22,365 bases of DNA. Source: Saprospiraceae bacterium (GTDB lineage: Bacteria; Bacteroidota; Bacteroidia; Chitinophagales; Saprospiraceae). Under the pieces are notes generated by a model. It saw only the letters and a program-made list of their open reading frames with translations. It was not told the origin of the DNA and did no database searches. Within the stretch, counting starts at the first letter, position 1. The number at the start of each line of letters is the position of its first letter. Below are positions 9,001 to 12,063 of the stretch, one piece after another. Location of the stretch: assembly GCA_023300255.1 (NCBI GenBank), contig JALZWC010000473.1, positions 1 through 22,365 of the forward strand, in the 5' to 3' direction. Position numbers and translations under genes: made by a program.

Positions 9001-11703
9001 TTAGAATACACTGGTAATACTGGATTGTTTACTATCAAGGCCTTTGCTGTAGGAAATTCAAGATTTGATATTAGCGGAGATTTCAAAAATGCAGGAAAGC
9101 TAACTTTCCTACCAGGTCAAGACGATATAATTGCCCTAAAAGTAGGAGGAAATGTAGAAAATTCAGGAACGTGGAATTGTTACATTGAGCAAGCATATTG
9201 TATAGGTGGTAGTAATGGAATCCCTGCCGGTGAATTACAAGTAGCAGAGAATTGTAATACTATCGATAATTTCTTCCTAGGTTGTAATACACAAGGTAGT
9301 TCAGAAATTTGTGGTAACGGTTTGGATGATGATGGCAATGGTTTAATAGATTGTGACGATGGAGCATGTGAAAATATCTTTACGAATGGTTCTTTCAATT
9401 TCAAACCTTTTACACAAGATAATAGTGGTACTTGGCTTACAGATACAGACCACATTAATACACTAACAGGAACAGCTATTTGTCTAGGTTGGCAGCCAGC
9501 ACCGGCACCTGATAATACGACCATAAAATGGTTAAATGAATCAGGTAGTGTTGTTAGCACCAATCATGATTTATGCTTTGATAATATTGATCTTGACGAT
9601 ACAGGCACTTATACCTTAAGACTTACTTCCGCTACTGGTTGTATATTTACGAAGGACTTCACCGTAACGGTAACAGCCAGTGACAATACCTGTATTGACG
9701 ACGATAATGATGGACTGATTACCGTTTGTAAAAGGAATAATGAAACGGAAATAGGTACGACTCAAGAAATTCCAGTAGCAGACTGGCATTCGACCAAGCA
9801 ACCTAACGATTATTGTGGCCCTTGTGCAAGCTATAGAAGCATCAAGCATGGCGATTGGGATAGTAATAGTACTTGGGAAAACGGTAATAAACCTCCTTAT
9901 ACCATCTCTGGACAAAATGTGAGAATTACGCATAGTGTTGCCGTATCTAGTGCGGTAAATATTATTGTTGACAATGGTGGATATTTAACCATTGAAGGTG
10001 GTGCATTAAATTTACAATCAGATCAATCGGATCTAAATATTAGAGACGGGGTAGTTAATTCAATCAATTCTTATATCTTAATAGGAGATGATTTAAAAAC
10101 TAATAATAGTACCTCTAAAATGATTGTTGTTGGTGGCACCTTAGAAGTTAAGAAAAGGATAAATCACAAGAGAGGTCTGATTATGATAGATAATTCACAA
10201 TTATTAGTAGCCGATGGATTAGATTTAACTCGTAGTACAAGTGATGATTATGATAAGGCCATTTATATGTATGATGATAATGCCTACTTCATAGTTAGGC
10301 AGTCTACTTTAAAAGTTTATCATACTGTTTTCTTAAAAGAAGGAAATTTTGAATTAGATGAATCGTGTGCTTTTGTAGATATGCATTGGCTAAATGAAGA
10401 TGCAATAGTCAACTTCACCAACAGTAAATTGGAGATAGCTGGAGATTTTACCAATGAATCAGCTAGTACCACCACTTTCAACAGTACGCACCTTTACTTA
10501 TCAGACGATAATCCTTTTGATTATGGGAATCTATATAATGAAGGCACCTTAACTGGACAGATCAACGCACTCTATATTCCTAACGGATATGTAGATGCAC
10601 AAAGTTGGTCTGCAAATATCAATAATGCATGTATTAGTGAGAGTAGTTCAAATAATATTCCTGCAAACTATATTGGTAACAATAACTGTAATACCATTAC
10701 AAATCATTTTGTATATGCCAATTGTTTTGAAGTACAAGATCCTAGTGATAAGCCGAGGGTTAGCTTATTGAATGAACATACCGTCAACGCTTCAGGCAGT
10801 GGTAACGGAGGTGTTCCTAGCTTAACAAGTTTCAATATACCAGCAGGTCAAAATAGACAAATGATTGTCATGGCCTTCTTTGAGCGCAACCATTGTTTAA
10901 ATGATTGTCCTACTGATCCTAACTATAGTGTTACAGGAGATCAATATGCGAGTGGTGTAACGAATGGTACAGAGCAAAGCTTTAAGTTAAAATTCCAATT
11001 AAAAAATGGGTCCACTACTAAAATTAAATATAATAGTACCGGAGATAACTTAGGCAACTATCACTCTGCTAGAAATATGGTATTCTATCCAGAAGATTCA
11101 AATACTTGGCAAGAAGAATTAGAAGATTACCATAAAGCAATGTACTCTACGGAAGCGTATTTCATCACTTATAATGAAGCAGAAATTACTACTTTATTAA
11201 ATGGGTCTGCTAGTGGAGATATATCTGTTAATTTTCCAAATATCAAACTTCCAGCCTATGCGGCGGATGATGCCATTCTTACAGCTGTAGTCTTTGAAAA
11301 TGTAGCACAAGATGAAAATGGCGCTGCCTTAAGTGGAAAGTACAATGGAGGTAAAGAATTCCGTTCACCAACCCATGTTTATGAAATTGAGGATTTAATA
11401 GATGGGGTAGAACCAAATGAACCAACAGATGGCTTCTTTGTAATTGGTGCCAGTCCAATAGAAGGGGACTTCAATACAATGCCTGGATTTAATGTGATGG
11501 CTAGACTTCCTCATAACTTTACCAATTCCTCAACGGGAAGTACTTTACATGGAGAACATAATGCGATTAGCACTTCTGGCCAATTCCGATATGGTCCGAG
11601 CACTGGAATTATTAATAGTGTATCTATGCAAGGTAATGGAGTTGGAAGTACAGATCCTGTTGGTAGTGTTATCTTTGCTTTCACTTTAGAAAGTCACGAC
11701 TAA
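1..11703 (+). CDS. Giant multi-domain secreted surface protein, paralog A (5' partial)
   Basis: The reading frame is open from base 1 to the TAA at 11701-11703, so the gene begins upstream; the first Met codon at 31 is internal. By alignment with paralog B, about 800 N-terminal residues (signal peptide and several jelly rolls) probably lie off the left edge. Domains in order: end of a CBM4/9-like jelly roll (1-108), MopE-like motif, large jelly roll (178-780), Ig/PKD-like (781-1050), MopE/SprB-like array interrupted by a discoidin domain (1051-3216), PKD-like, variant SprB-like, cadherin-like (3742-4020), HYR, three H-lectin-like repeats, second HYR, MRDDLR domain, dockerin-like loops, TSP3, unknown domain X copy 1, Cys/Asp repeats, G8-like 1, MopE-like, Ig-like, G8-like 2, domain X copy 2. 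A calcium-stabilised adhesive or glycan-binding extracellular role is inferred. No catalytic motif and no type IX sorting domain is visible. Transcription should end at the hairpin at 11772. Confidence 0.96.
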   Translation, partial: FIAEESNTGDVAFIFHVGGEEGSLYIDNVHFAEACGTEICDNNIDDDHDGLIDAEDPDCSLSNICASTGTNLFHNPSFEEGNWTGSETFLPGVSATPSSQISDWSVGSSIWVETTKATEGNKVLYLNSEDPDQTVCIDQKYNLGYSQILNDCDTYQICFDWASFNRDYPDGRTAISQPAIDVLYLDSNDENIRFASLPLGKAVANQDWDNLDWSSISVNFQLKGSLTPPPNATKITVFISEFSGKANGLIFDNVKLSVTQDIDCPLPPSSCDFTADAGLDENNCAKIGVTLTATYNSSNTGGTYTYLWDTGETTPSINVNPITTTTYTVAVSDGTCTSYDQVLVDMNDCMEICDNGIDDDGNGQTDCEDDACSKPVVIDATLANPSNCPDLDNGSITIDATGSSLEYSIDGGTTYQASNVFTNLEDGIYTIQARNTVSGCVTSYSGSKSTTLLDPICPEICDNGIDDDGDGQIDSDDPDCDCVNELKNLALGKTTTQSSNFNNTFIPSKATNTNVDDFTHTQNEQHAWWEIDLGGIKNIKNIRIWNRANCCQTRLSNFHVFVSDTPFTSTTPAATIAQTGVWSEFTEDYPVLHHVVSPYRTGRYVRIQLDGTNPLSLAEVEIIGCEAEVCDNGIDDDGDGQTDCADGDCGTPSIDSVVPTTPDCVTLDDASITVNATGANLEYSIDNGTTFQTSNEFLNLGLGTYKVVVRNSTTQCDISYDNNPVIIDQTHCPEICDNNIDDDGDGEIDCNDGDCGKAVITSVTPSNPNNCPDLNNGTITIVATGDNLEYSIDNGNTYQSSNQFNNLVKGTYSIRVQNTITGCLATSSTTLSDSSCDEDCTDGIDNNGDGQIDCEDDACGKPAIIEVVPENPDNCPVLDNGQITIIASGANLKYSIDNGVTFQNARIFANLTDGAYSIMVRNTTTGCEVTHTATINLSDPVCVEICDNDHDDDGDGLIDCLDGDCGQPTITDVNPSNPDNCPVLDNGQIVITATGPNLEYSIDDGTTFHPTDTFKNLLAGIYHIHIRNSISGCSEVYPNNPVTLSAPTCEEICDNGIDDDGNGLIDFQERQCRQRMPRIFLPINNWLCEGSNYIFEVESALPGFTYDWNFGPYSSIATATGIGPHTIQFDPPTGTEAIFPEVYFTAIAPNYEIRDTYNFQIRPEIVITKIDSNNPSDCGENDGSINLDIQKQSDACIEISFDGGNVWVQENKVQFEQLRSGNYNIVARYCDEPCGTVSNIVTLTNPGTSTILGNDDFTDLCPGQIYANTVISNDIIQNRSASYSIASPASQGTVTMESDGSFEYIVADSLFCGIDQFSYSVCNPSNTCCTTAFVTLYLTDTTDPTLENVPADITIGCDEEVPLPPFITAYDNCPAISIDKEEVSTQGLNGCALHSYTITRSWTATDVCGNSTTDEQVISIEDAIAPDIFRIYTLPNGKKMVAGVMENVSESWKTVSFPIQFSQAPLVFTQVVSNKDTASVTSRIRNISANQFELKIQQEEGATDPHFRETVSWIAMEAGAQTEGYLLDANTIDVSDAIATVNFTNAFNNAPACFMSMQTINEVDPGAPRLKNLGTSSVQVNIQEENSADTESVHTPETMAYLALEQVGNIKNSVGDIIGEVGTREINHEWTRVMTENTYYNPVIITQTTTNNGAQPILSRVRMDRSGSFDLRLQEWDYLDGSHALETVHYIIIEGSIPLNASKYCEYGTDSLELGVDMIAVDNCDPSVKIQYAESKAIAGANNHTIRTWFAEDACGNNTVYSQVINCQGISLRMKAYLQGALVNNGTTGLMRDDLRTKGLIPTTEPYTDSEGFTHVGTGGGETVSAEILAQTGNDAIVDWVFVEVKDGNNNENVLVTCSALLQRDGDVVTTEGEPIISFYNLAHGDYYIKLRHRNHLGAETAYPYTFTANNTPFIDFSDGFTPVRGNTPRVEIDDKLASWSGDLNGDDLTVFQGPNNDIFYMFLQILLDEQNGEKLSNFISSGYTTRDFNMDGTVIFQGPNNDRSILLWNTVYNHPDNEQNQSNFVVTTAEIVTQANYDDCARDNTQSFCDFDNDGKLNGSDPDDDNDGVADGNDINPYDKNSDTDGDGISDDIETGQDGTYQSGIDTDPLSPCDPHQDNGVCIGIDMDGDSLYFNYPVNHAKYDRNDQNACEPNGDAAQCSCPDEDGDGYIFVCSGDANTGSTIRIPVEDWLAQQAIGTVCGPCQGNTVTSCEEGVQLIGSTYTAVKGANNHPEILNFNIPKGENRTLVIIADFEREHCINSTNCNPITNPNGEGLRDNFAFKNTNNGTPFISIQLTGTAGSVSLNSSVDPSLKRNILKYNSTNGTPEKAFHSRELYMLTVEEASFDALLGNVNSGAITIKLPGVALSQDVADEAILFAYVFENVAQEIDAISLFKGNLGDDNVTGDFTLSLNDFGNGTPTNKAEDGLLVIGLNSIEDAGFNTLEGFTELDAVSIQNKKGNFTQSNEGDGISTSVQFRNGLVLEPLQLQSTGSDSSPSIGGAGLVFGIRSCYDNSLNTPALIDNDGDGFYANANPYDAQDDNACYPEVSALCVGEDNDGDGVYGNYPVTSNLYDVEDTNPCVPFEHLFVCAPIDQDNDGYYGNADPSDASFDTDDNNSCIPEVGTSCVGIDSDNDGTYGNYPATHPNHDVKDTDPCVPNEGIFACNPLDNDADGYYANVDSGDPLYDTDDNNPCTPVVSSNCIGIDEDSDNYFENYPSTHSQYDPDDTYECSPDPSICNNADDDGDGIAAINDPNDNDPCDPIPGNANCIAIDNDFDGYYANYPTDHNLYDPNDNDDCTPSSSACASCTTFYSFAKICINAGTANEETITTNNPDYYTSDNQNAYCGPCADYSTISDGSWDDTNIWKNGNIPPYILNGENVIIRHIVTAHQEVKIQSEANLYIRAGNLHVKDNSMFLFGGTLSALESEITVDQSFIIDQAESFVLLRDGLLNIGQGYNNNGGSTVYYENMCVELSNGNYVSNYNLEVMESTYLTIANGNLEYTGNTGLFTIKAFAVGNSRFDISGDFKNAGKLTFLPGQDDIIALKVGGNVENSGTWNCYIEQAYCIGGSNGIPAGELQVAENCNTIDNFFLGCNTQGSSEICGNGLDDDGNGLIDCDDGACENIFTNGSFNFKPFTQDNSGTWLTDTDHINTLTGTAICLGWQPAPAPDNTTIKWLNESGSVVSTNHDLCFDNIDLDDTGTYTLRLTSATGCIFTKDFTVTVTASDNTCIDDDNDGLITVCKRNNETEIGTTQEIPVADWHSTKQPNDYCGPCASYRSIKHGDWDSNSTWENGNKPPYTISGQNVRITHSVAVSSAVNIIVDNGGYLTIEGGALNLQSDQSDLNIRDGVVNSINSYILIGDDLKTNNSTSKMIVVGGTLEVKKRINHKRGLIMIDNSQLLVADGLDLTRSTSDDYDKAIYMYDDNAYFIVRQSTLKVYHTVFLKEGNFELDESCAFVDMHWLNEDAIVNFTNSKLEIAGDFTNESASTTTFNSTHLYLSDDNPFDYGNLYNEGTLTGQINALYIPNGYVDAQSWSANINNACISESSSNNIPANYIGNNNCNTITNHFVYANCFEVQDPSDKPRVSLLNEHTVNASGSGNGGVPSLTSFNIPAGQNRQMIVMAFFERNHCLNDCPTDPNYSVTGDQYASGVTNGTEQSFKLKFQLKNGSTTKIKYNSTGDNLGNYHSARNMVFYPEDSNTWQEELEDYHKAMYSTEAYFITYNEAEITTLLNGSASGDISVNFPNIKLPAYAADDAILTAVVFENVAQDENGAALSGKYNGGKEFRSPTHVYEIEDLIDGVEPNEPTDGFFVIGASPIEGDFNTMPGFNVMARLPHNFTNSSTGSTLHGEHNAISTSGQFRYGPSTGIINSVSMQGNGVGSTDPVGSVIFAFTLESHD
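178..780 (+). other. Large jelly-roll domain of paralog A
   Basis: About 200 residues opening 'NLFHNPSFEEGNWTG' and closing 'ANGLIFDNVKLSV'. It is longer than a usual CBM4/9 module because of an internal stretch with 'CFDWASFNRDYPDGR' and 'LKGSLTPPPNATKI'. Paralog B has the same domain at 14593-15201 with the same landmarks. It resembles the galactose-binding fold at both ends; the ligand is unknown. Confidence 0.65.
781..1050 (+). other. Ig/PKD-like domain of paralog A
   Basis: About 90 residues with 'GVTLTATYNSSNTGGTYTYL' followed by 'WDTGETTPSINVNP' and 'TYTVAVSDGTC'. This is the W-[DS]-[TN]-G-x-T-T and Y-x-V-x-V-[ST]-D-x-x-G-C pattern of PKD-type domains in Bacteroidota surface proteins. 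B has no counterpart at this exact place; its own Ig-like domain sits at 15916-16206. Confidence 0.65.
1051..3216 (+). repeat. MopE-like/SprB-like repeat array of paralog A, interrupted by a discoidin cassette
   Basis: Five units of about 105 aa start at 1051, 1882, 2200, 2515 and 2830, with a final lone acidic motif at 3151. Each unit has an Asp-rich motif of the form [EN]-[IN]-C-[DT]-[DN]-[GN]-I-D-[DN]-[DN]-G-[DN]-G, as in MopE-type putative metal-binding motifs. A SprB-like beta repeat follows (NCP-x-L-[DN]-NG-x-I-x-I, EYSID-x-G-x-T[FY], F-x-NL-x-x-G-x-Y, C). A motif-plus-discoidin cassette (1375-1881) separates the first unit from the rest. SprB repeats come from a gliding adhesin; the Asp motifs probably bind calcium. 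The last motif (3151-3216) has lost its second acidic cluster (DFQERQC). Confidence 0.85.
1447..1875 (+). other. Discoidin / F5/8 type C domain of paralog A
   Basis: About 143 residues with the hallmarks of the family: 'NLALGKTTTQSS' at the start, 'SKATNTN', 'AWWEIDLGG', 'IRIWNRANCCQTRLSNF', and near the end 'GRYVRIQL' and 'LSLAEVEIIGC'. This fucolectin-type discoidin fold commonly binds galactose- or fucose-containing glycans or membranes. It is bracketed by MopE-like motifs (1375-1446 and from 1882) and has no counterpart in paralog B. Confidence 0.9.
3217..4020 (+). other. PKD-like, variant SprB-like and cadherin-like domains of paralog A
   Basis: 3217-3489 is PKD-like ('WLCEGSNYIFEV', 'FTYDWNFGPY', 'GIGPHTIQFDPPTGT'). 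3490-3741 is a variant SprB-like repeat ('NNPSDCGENDGSINLDI', 'ISFDGGNVW', 'GNYNIVARYC'). 3742-4020 is cadherin-like, with 'VISNDII', 'GTVTMESDGSFEYI' and 'FCGIDQFSYSVC', the pattern of tandem cadherin-like domains in bacterial adhesins. Paralog B has the same trio at 17551-18345. Confidence 0.7.
4021..5301 (+). other. HYR, three H-lectin-like repeats and second HYR of paralog A
   Basis: A HYR-type domain (4021-4281: 'PTLENVPADITIGCDEE', 'TAYDNCPA', 'ITRSWTATDVCGN') is followed by 'LPNGKKMVAGVMENV'. Three repeats of about 90 aa then resemble H-type lectin folds (4297-5088), each with a 'P-x-[VC]-[FI]' strand, a central 'F-[ED]-[LV]-[KR/N]-[IL]-Q-[EQ]-[EW]' strand and an 'ET[VM]-x-[WY]-[IL]-[AI]' strand. 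A second HYR-like domain (5089-5301) has 'VDNCDP', 'IRTWFAEDACGN' and 'VINC'. H-lectin and HYR modules are known in glycan binding and adhesion; the ligand here is unknown. Confidence 0.65.
5302..6096 (+). other. MRDDLR domain plus dockerin-like loops of paralog A
   Basis: 5302-5802 holds 'LQGALVNN', 'MRDDLRTKGLIP', 'AIVDWVFVEV', 'SALLQRDGDVV' and 'YYIKLRHRNHLG', a domain I associate with the C-terminal parts of large Saprospiria-type surface proteins. 5803-6096 has two Asp loops about 45 residues apart, 'GDLNGDDLTVFQGPNND' and 'RDFNMDGTVIFQGPNND'. These look like a dockerin/EF-hand pair (D-x-N-x-D-x-x-V) that would bind calcium. Whether a cohesin partner exists is unknown. Confidence 0.6.
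6148..6486 (+). repeat. TSP type 3 repeats and first Cys/Asp repeat of paralog A
   Basis: 'DFDNDGKLNGSDPDDDNDGV' followed by 'DGNDINPYDKNSDTDGDGI' is the classic thrombospondin type 3 calcium-binding pattern (D-x-D-x-D-G-x-x-D-x-x-D). It runs into a Cys/Asp unit with 'DMDGDSLYFNYP', 'KYDRNDQNACEP'. It acts as a rigid, calcium-dependent stalk in known proteins. Confidence 0.85.
6487..6615 (+). repeat. CGPC module, copy A1
   Basis: About 43 residues: 'CPDEDGDGYIFVC', a gap, 'STIRIPVEDW', a gap, 'CGPC'. Other copies lie at 8425-8550 and 9691-9825 in gene A and at 20818-20952 and 21412-21534 in gene B. The order (V-C, T-I-x-[IV]-x-V-x-x-W, G-x-x-C-G-P-C) recalls a short 'TICH.PPG...T..V......H...GD..G.C' module of secreted bacterial proteins; that link is from memory. 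Confidence 0.6.
6637..7536 (+). other. Unrecognised domain X, copy 1 (paralog A only)
   Basis: About 300 residues placed between a CGPC module and the Cys/Asp repeats. Landmarks: 'FNIPKGENRTLVIIADFERE' then HC, 'LLGNVNSGAITIKLPGVAL', 'ADEAILFAYVFENVAQ', 'DGLLVIGLNSIED', 'FNTLEGF', 'ISTSVQFRNG' and 'GAGLVFGIRSC'. A second diverged copy ends the protein (10756-11700). At this point paralog B passes directly from the CGPC module to the Cys/Asp repeats, so the domain was inserted or lost cleanly. The opening strand faintly recalls beta-sandwich modules with an 'aG.NR.LVV...' start, but I do not assign a family. Confidence 0.6.
7567..8418 (+). repeat. Eight Cys/Asp calcium-type repeats of paralog A
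   Basis: Units of about 30-38 aa with the form D-x-D-x-D-G-[YFVT]-Y-x-N, then a spacer, D-x-[DEN]-D-x-[ND]-x-C-x-P, then Cys. Two flavours alternate: one with 'NADPSD...FDTDDNNSC', the other with 'GNYPATH...HDVKDTDPC'. The seventh unit is shortened. The pattern is TSP3-like, with a Cys pair per unit that could form disulfides. Paralog B has four such units. Confidence 0.8.
8425..8550 (+). repeat. CGPC module, copy A2
   Basis: About 42 residues: 'CTTFYSFAKIC', 'GTANEETITTNNPDYYTSDN' and a closing 'YCGPC'. The DW/VW core is diverged. It directly precedes the first G8-like region. Confidence 0.5.
8551..9300 (+). other. G8-like / beta-helix region 1 of paralog A
   Basis: Begins 'STISDGSWDDTNIWKNGNIP', then 'NGENVIIRHIVTAHQEVKIQ', the pattern of G8-type modules (G-x-W-x-x-x-x-x-W-x-x-G-x-x-P, then V-x-I-x-H). 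Short beta-rung repeats follow (LYIRAGNLHVKD, LNIGQG, FDISGDFKNAG) that suggest a right-handed beta-helix, ending 'YCIGGSNGIP' and 'ENCNTIDNFF'. The role is unknown; such regions often occur in large surface proteins. Confidence 0.6.
9304..9690 (+). other. MopE-like motif and Ig-like domain in the C-terminal extension of paralog A
   Basis: A lone acidic motif (9304-9369, 'EICGNGLDDDGNGLIDCDDG') is followed by about 107 residues with 'AICLGWQPAPAPDNTTIKWL', 'SGSVVSTNHDLCFDNIDLDD' and 'GTYTLRLTSATGC'. The D-x-G-x-Y-x-L-x-[LV] and closing Cys fit an Ig-like fold. Paralog B has no counterpart because it stops before this point. Confidence 0.6.
9691..9825 (+). repeat. CGPC module, copy A3
   Basis: About 45 residues: 'CIDDDNDGLITVC', 'TQEIPVADWH' and 'YCGPC'. 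It is close to copy A1 in spacing and directly precedes the second G8-like region. Confidence 0.6.
9826..10755 (+). other. G8-like / beta-helix region 2 of paralog A
   Basis: Begins 'SIKHGDWDSNSTWENGNKPP' with 'GQNVRITHSVAVSSAVNII', like region 1, and continues with rung-like repeats ('LTIEGGALNLQSD', 'LEIAGDFTNES'), ending 'NNIPANYIGNNNCNTITNHF', which echoes the end of region 1. It is an internal duplication of the G8-like unit within A; B carries one copy. Confidence 0.6.
10756..11700 (+). other. Unrecognised domain X, copy 2 (C-terminal end of paralog A)
   Basis: About 315 residues forming the extreme C-terminus. It shares with copy 1 'FNIPAGQNRQMIVMAFFERN' then HC, an EA...LL.G..SG.I motif, 'ADDAILTAVVFENVAQ', 'DGFFVIGASPIE', 'FNTMPGF', 'ISTSGQFRYG' and a final 'GSVIFAFTLE'. 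It carries an extra insertion with 'NTWQEELEDYHKAMYS'. As the terminal domain it is the place to look for a surface-targeting role, but it does not resemble known type IX sorting tails. Confidence 0.6.
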
Positions 11704-11742
11704 GTAACGATGAAATAAACTAATAAAAAGCAGCACATTTCC

Positions 11743-11754
11743 GTTTAATTAAAC
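11743..11754. repeat. 12-bp palindrome after gene A
   Basis: gtttaattaaac is a perfect palindrome 39 bp past the stop of gene A. Being AT-rich and short it may be chance, or a minor operator or hairpin. No function is assigned. Confidence 0.4.
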
Positions 11755-11771
11755 CAAGTAATTTAATTATT

Positions 11772-11810
11772 AAAGTGGTTAGAATAGTCATATTCTAACC
11801 ACTTTTTTTT
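11772..11810 (+). terminator. Intrinsic terminator of gene A
   Basis: aaagtggttagaata (11772-11786) pairs perfectly over 15 bp with tattctaaccacttt (11791-11805) around a 4-nt loop (gtca). It runs into eight consecutive T (11803-11810). It lies 68 bp past the stop of gene A and should separate the A transcript from gene B. Confidence 0.92.
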
Positions 11811-11842
11811 GGATTATAGTCTCCGTTCTATATGGCATCAAA

Positions 11843-11872
11843 TTTGCAGTTTTAACAGTTGGATTATGTTCT
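11843..11872 (+). promoter_or_regulatory. Weak Bacteroidota-type promoter candidate for gene B
   Basis: TTTG (11843-11846) and, 18 nt later, TATGTTCT (11865-11872), which keeps TAnnTT of the Bacteroidota -7 consensus TAnnTTTG but lacks the final TG. It would give a leader of about 120 nt that includes the CCN tract. The match is imperfect and could be chance in AT-rich DNA. Confidence 0.2.
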
Positions 11873-11938
11873 CTTCTTCCCTTCAAATTTATTAAAGCCT
11901 CCTTCCCCTAATTAATTACAGCAAGACAATAAGTAAGT

Positions 11939-11967
11939 CCTCTTCCTCCGCCGCCTCCTCCGCCCCT
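11939..11967 (+). repeat. Polypyrimidine CCN-triplet tract upstream of gene B
   Basis: From 11945 the sequence is seven consecutive CCN triplets followed by C (CC at 11945, 11948, 11951, 11954, 11957, 11960, then CCCC at 11963), in otherwise AT-rich DNA, 31 bp before ATG 11998. The complementary strand is a run of GG dinucleotides one base apart, able in principle to form a two-tier G-quadruplex. The triplets are not in the frame of gene B. Confidence 0.7.
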
Positions 11968-11997
11968 ATATAACTACTTCTTAATAACAAACACAGC

Positions 11998-12063
11998 ATG
12001 ATTCATCAAAAGTTTCTATCTACTTTTTTAGTCTTACTATTAATTTGTAGTAAACTATATTCT
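11998..12063 (+). other. Sec signal peptide of paralog B
   Basis: The first 22 residues have a basic n-region (Lys5), a hydrophobic core (FLSTFLVLLLIC) and a likely cleavage after Ser22 (LYS/LE), with ELA/DF at 26 as an alternative. Cys17 sits in the core but is not preceded by a proper lipobox, so signal peptidase I cleavage is more likely than lipoprotein processing. The cleavage position is an estimate. Confidence 0.85.

Larger units (their letters stand above)
11704..11997. other. Intergenic region between paralogs A and B
   Basis: 294 bp without a supportable gene. It contains a 12-bp palindrome (11743-11754), a strong hairpin terminator (11772-11810), a weak promoter-like pair (11843-11872) and two C/T-rich tracts (about 11898-11909 and 11945-11967). 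Confidence 0.85.

Noticed and set aside
11880..11967. Minus-strand reading of the CCN tract as the C-terminus of a Gly-rich protein
   Set aside because: A stop codon lies just upstream in that frame and there is no start between it and the Gly run, so there is no gene; at most it is a remnant.
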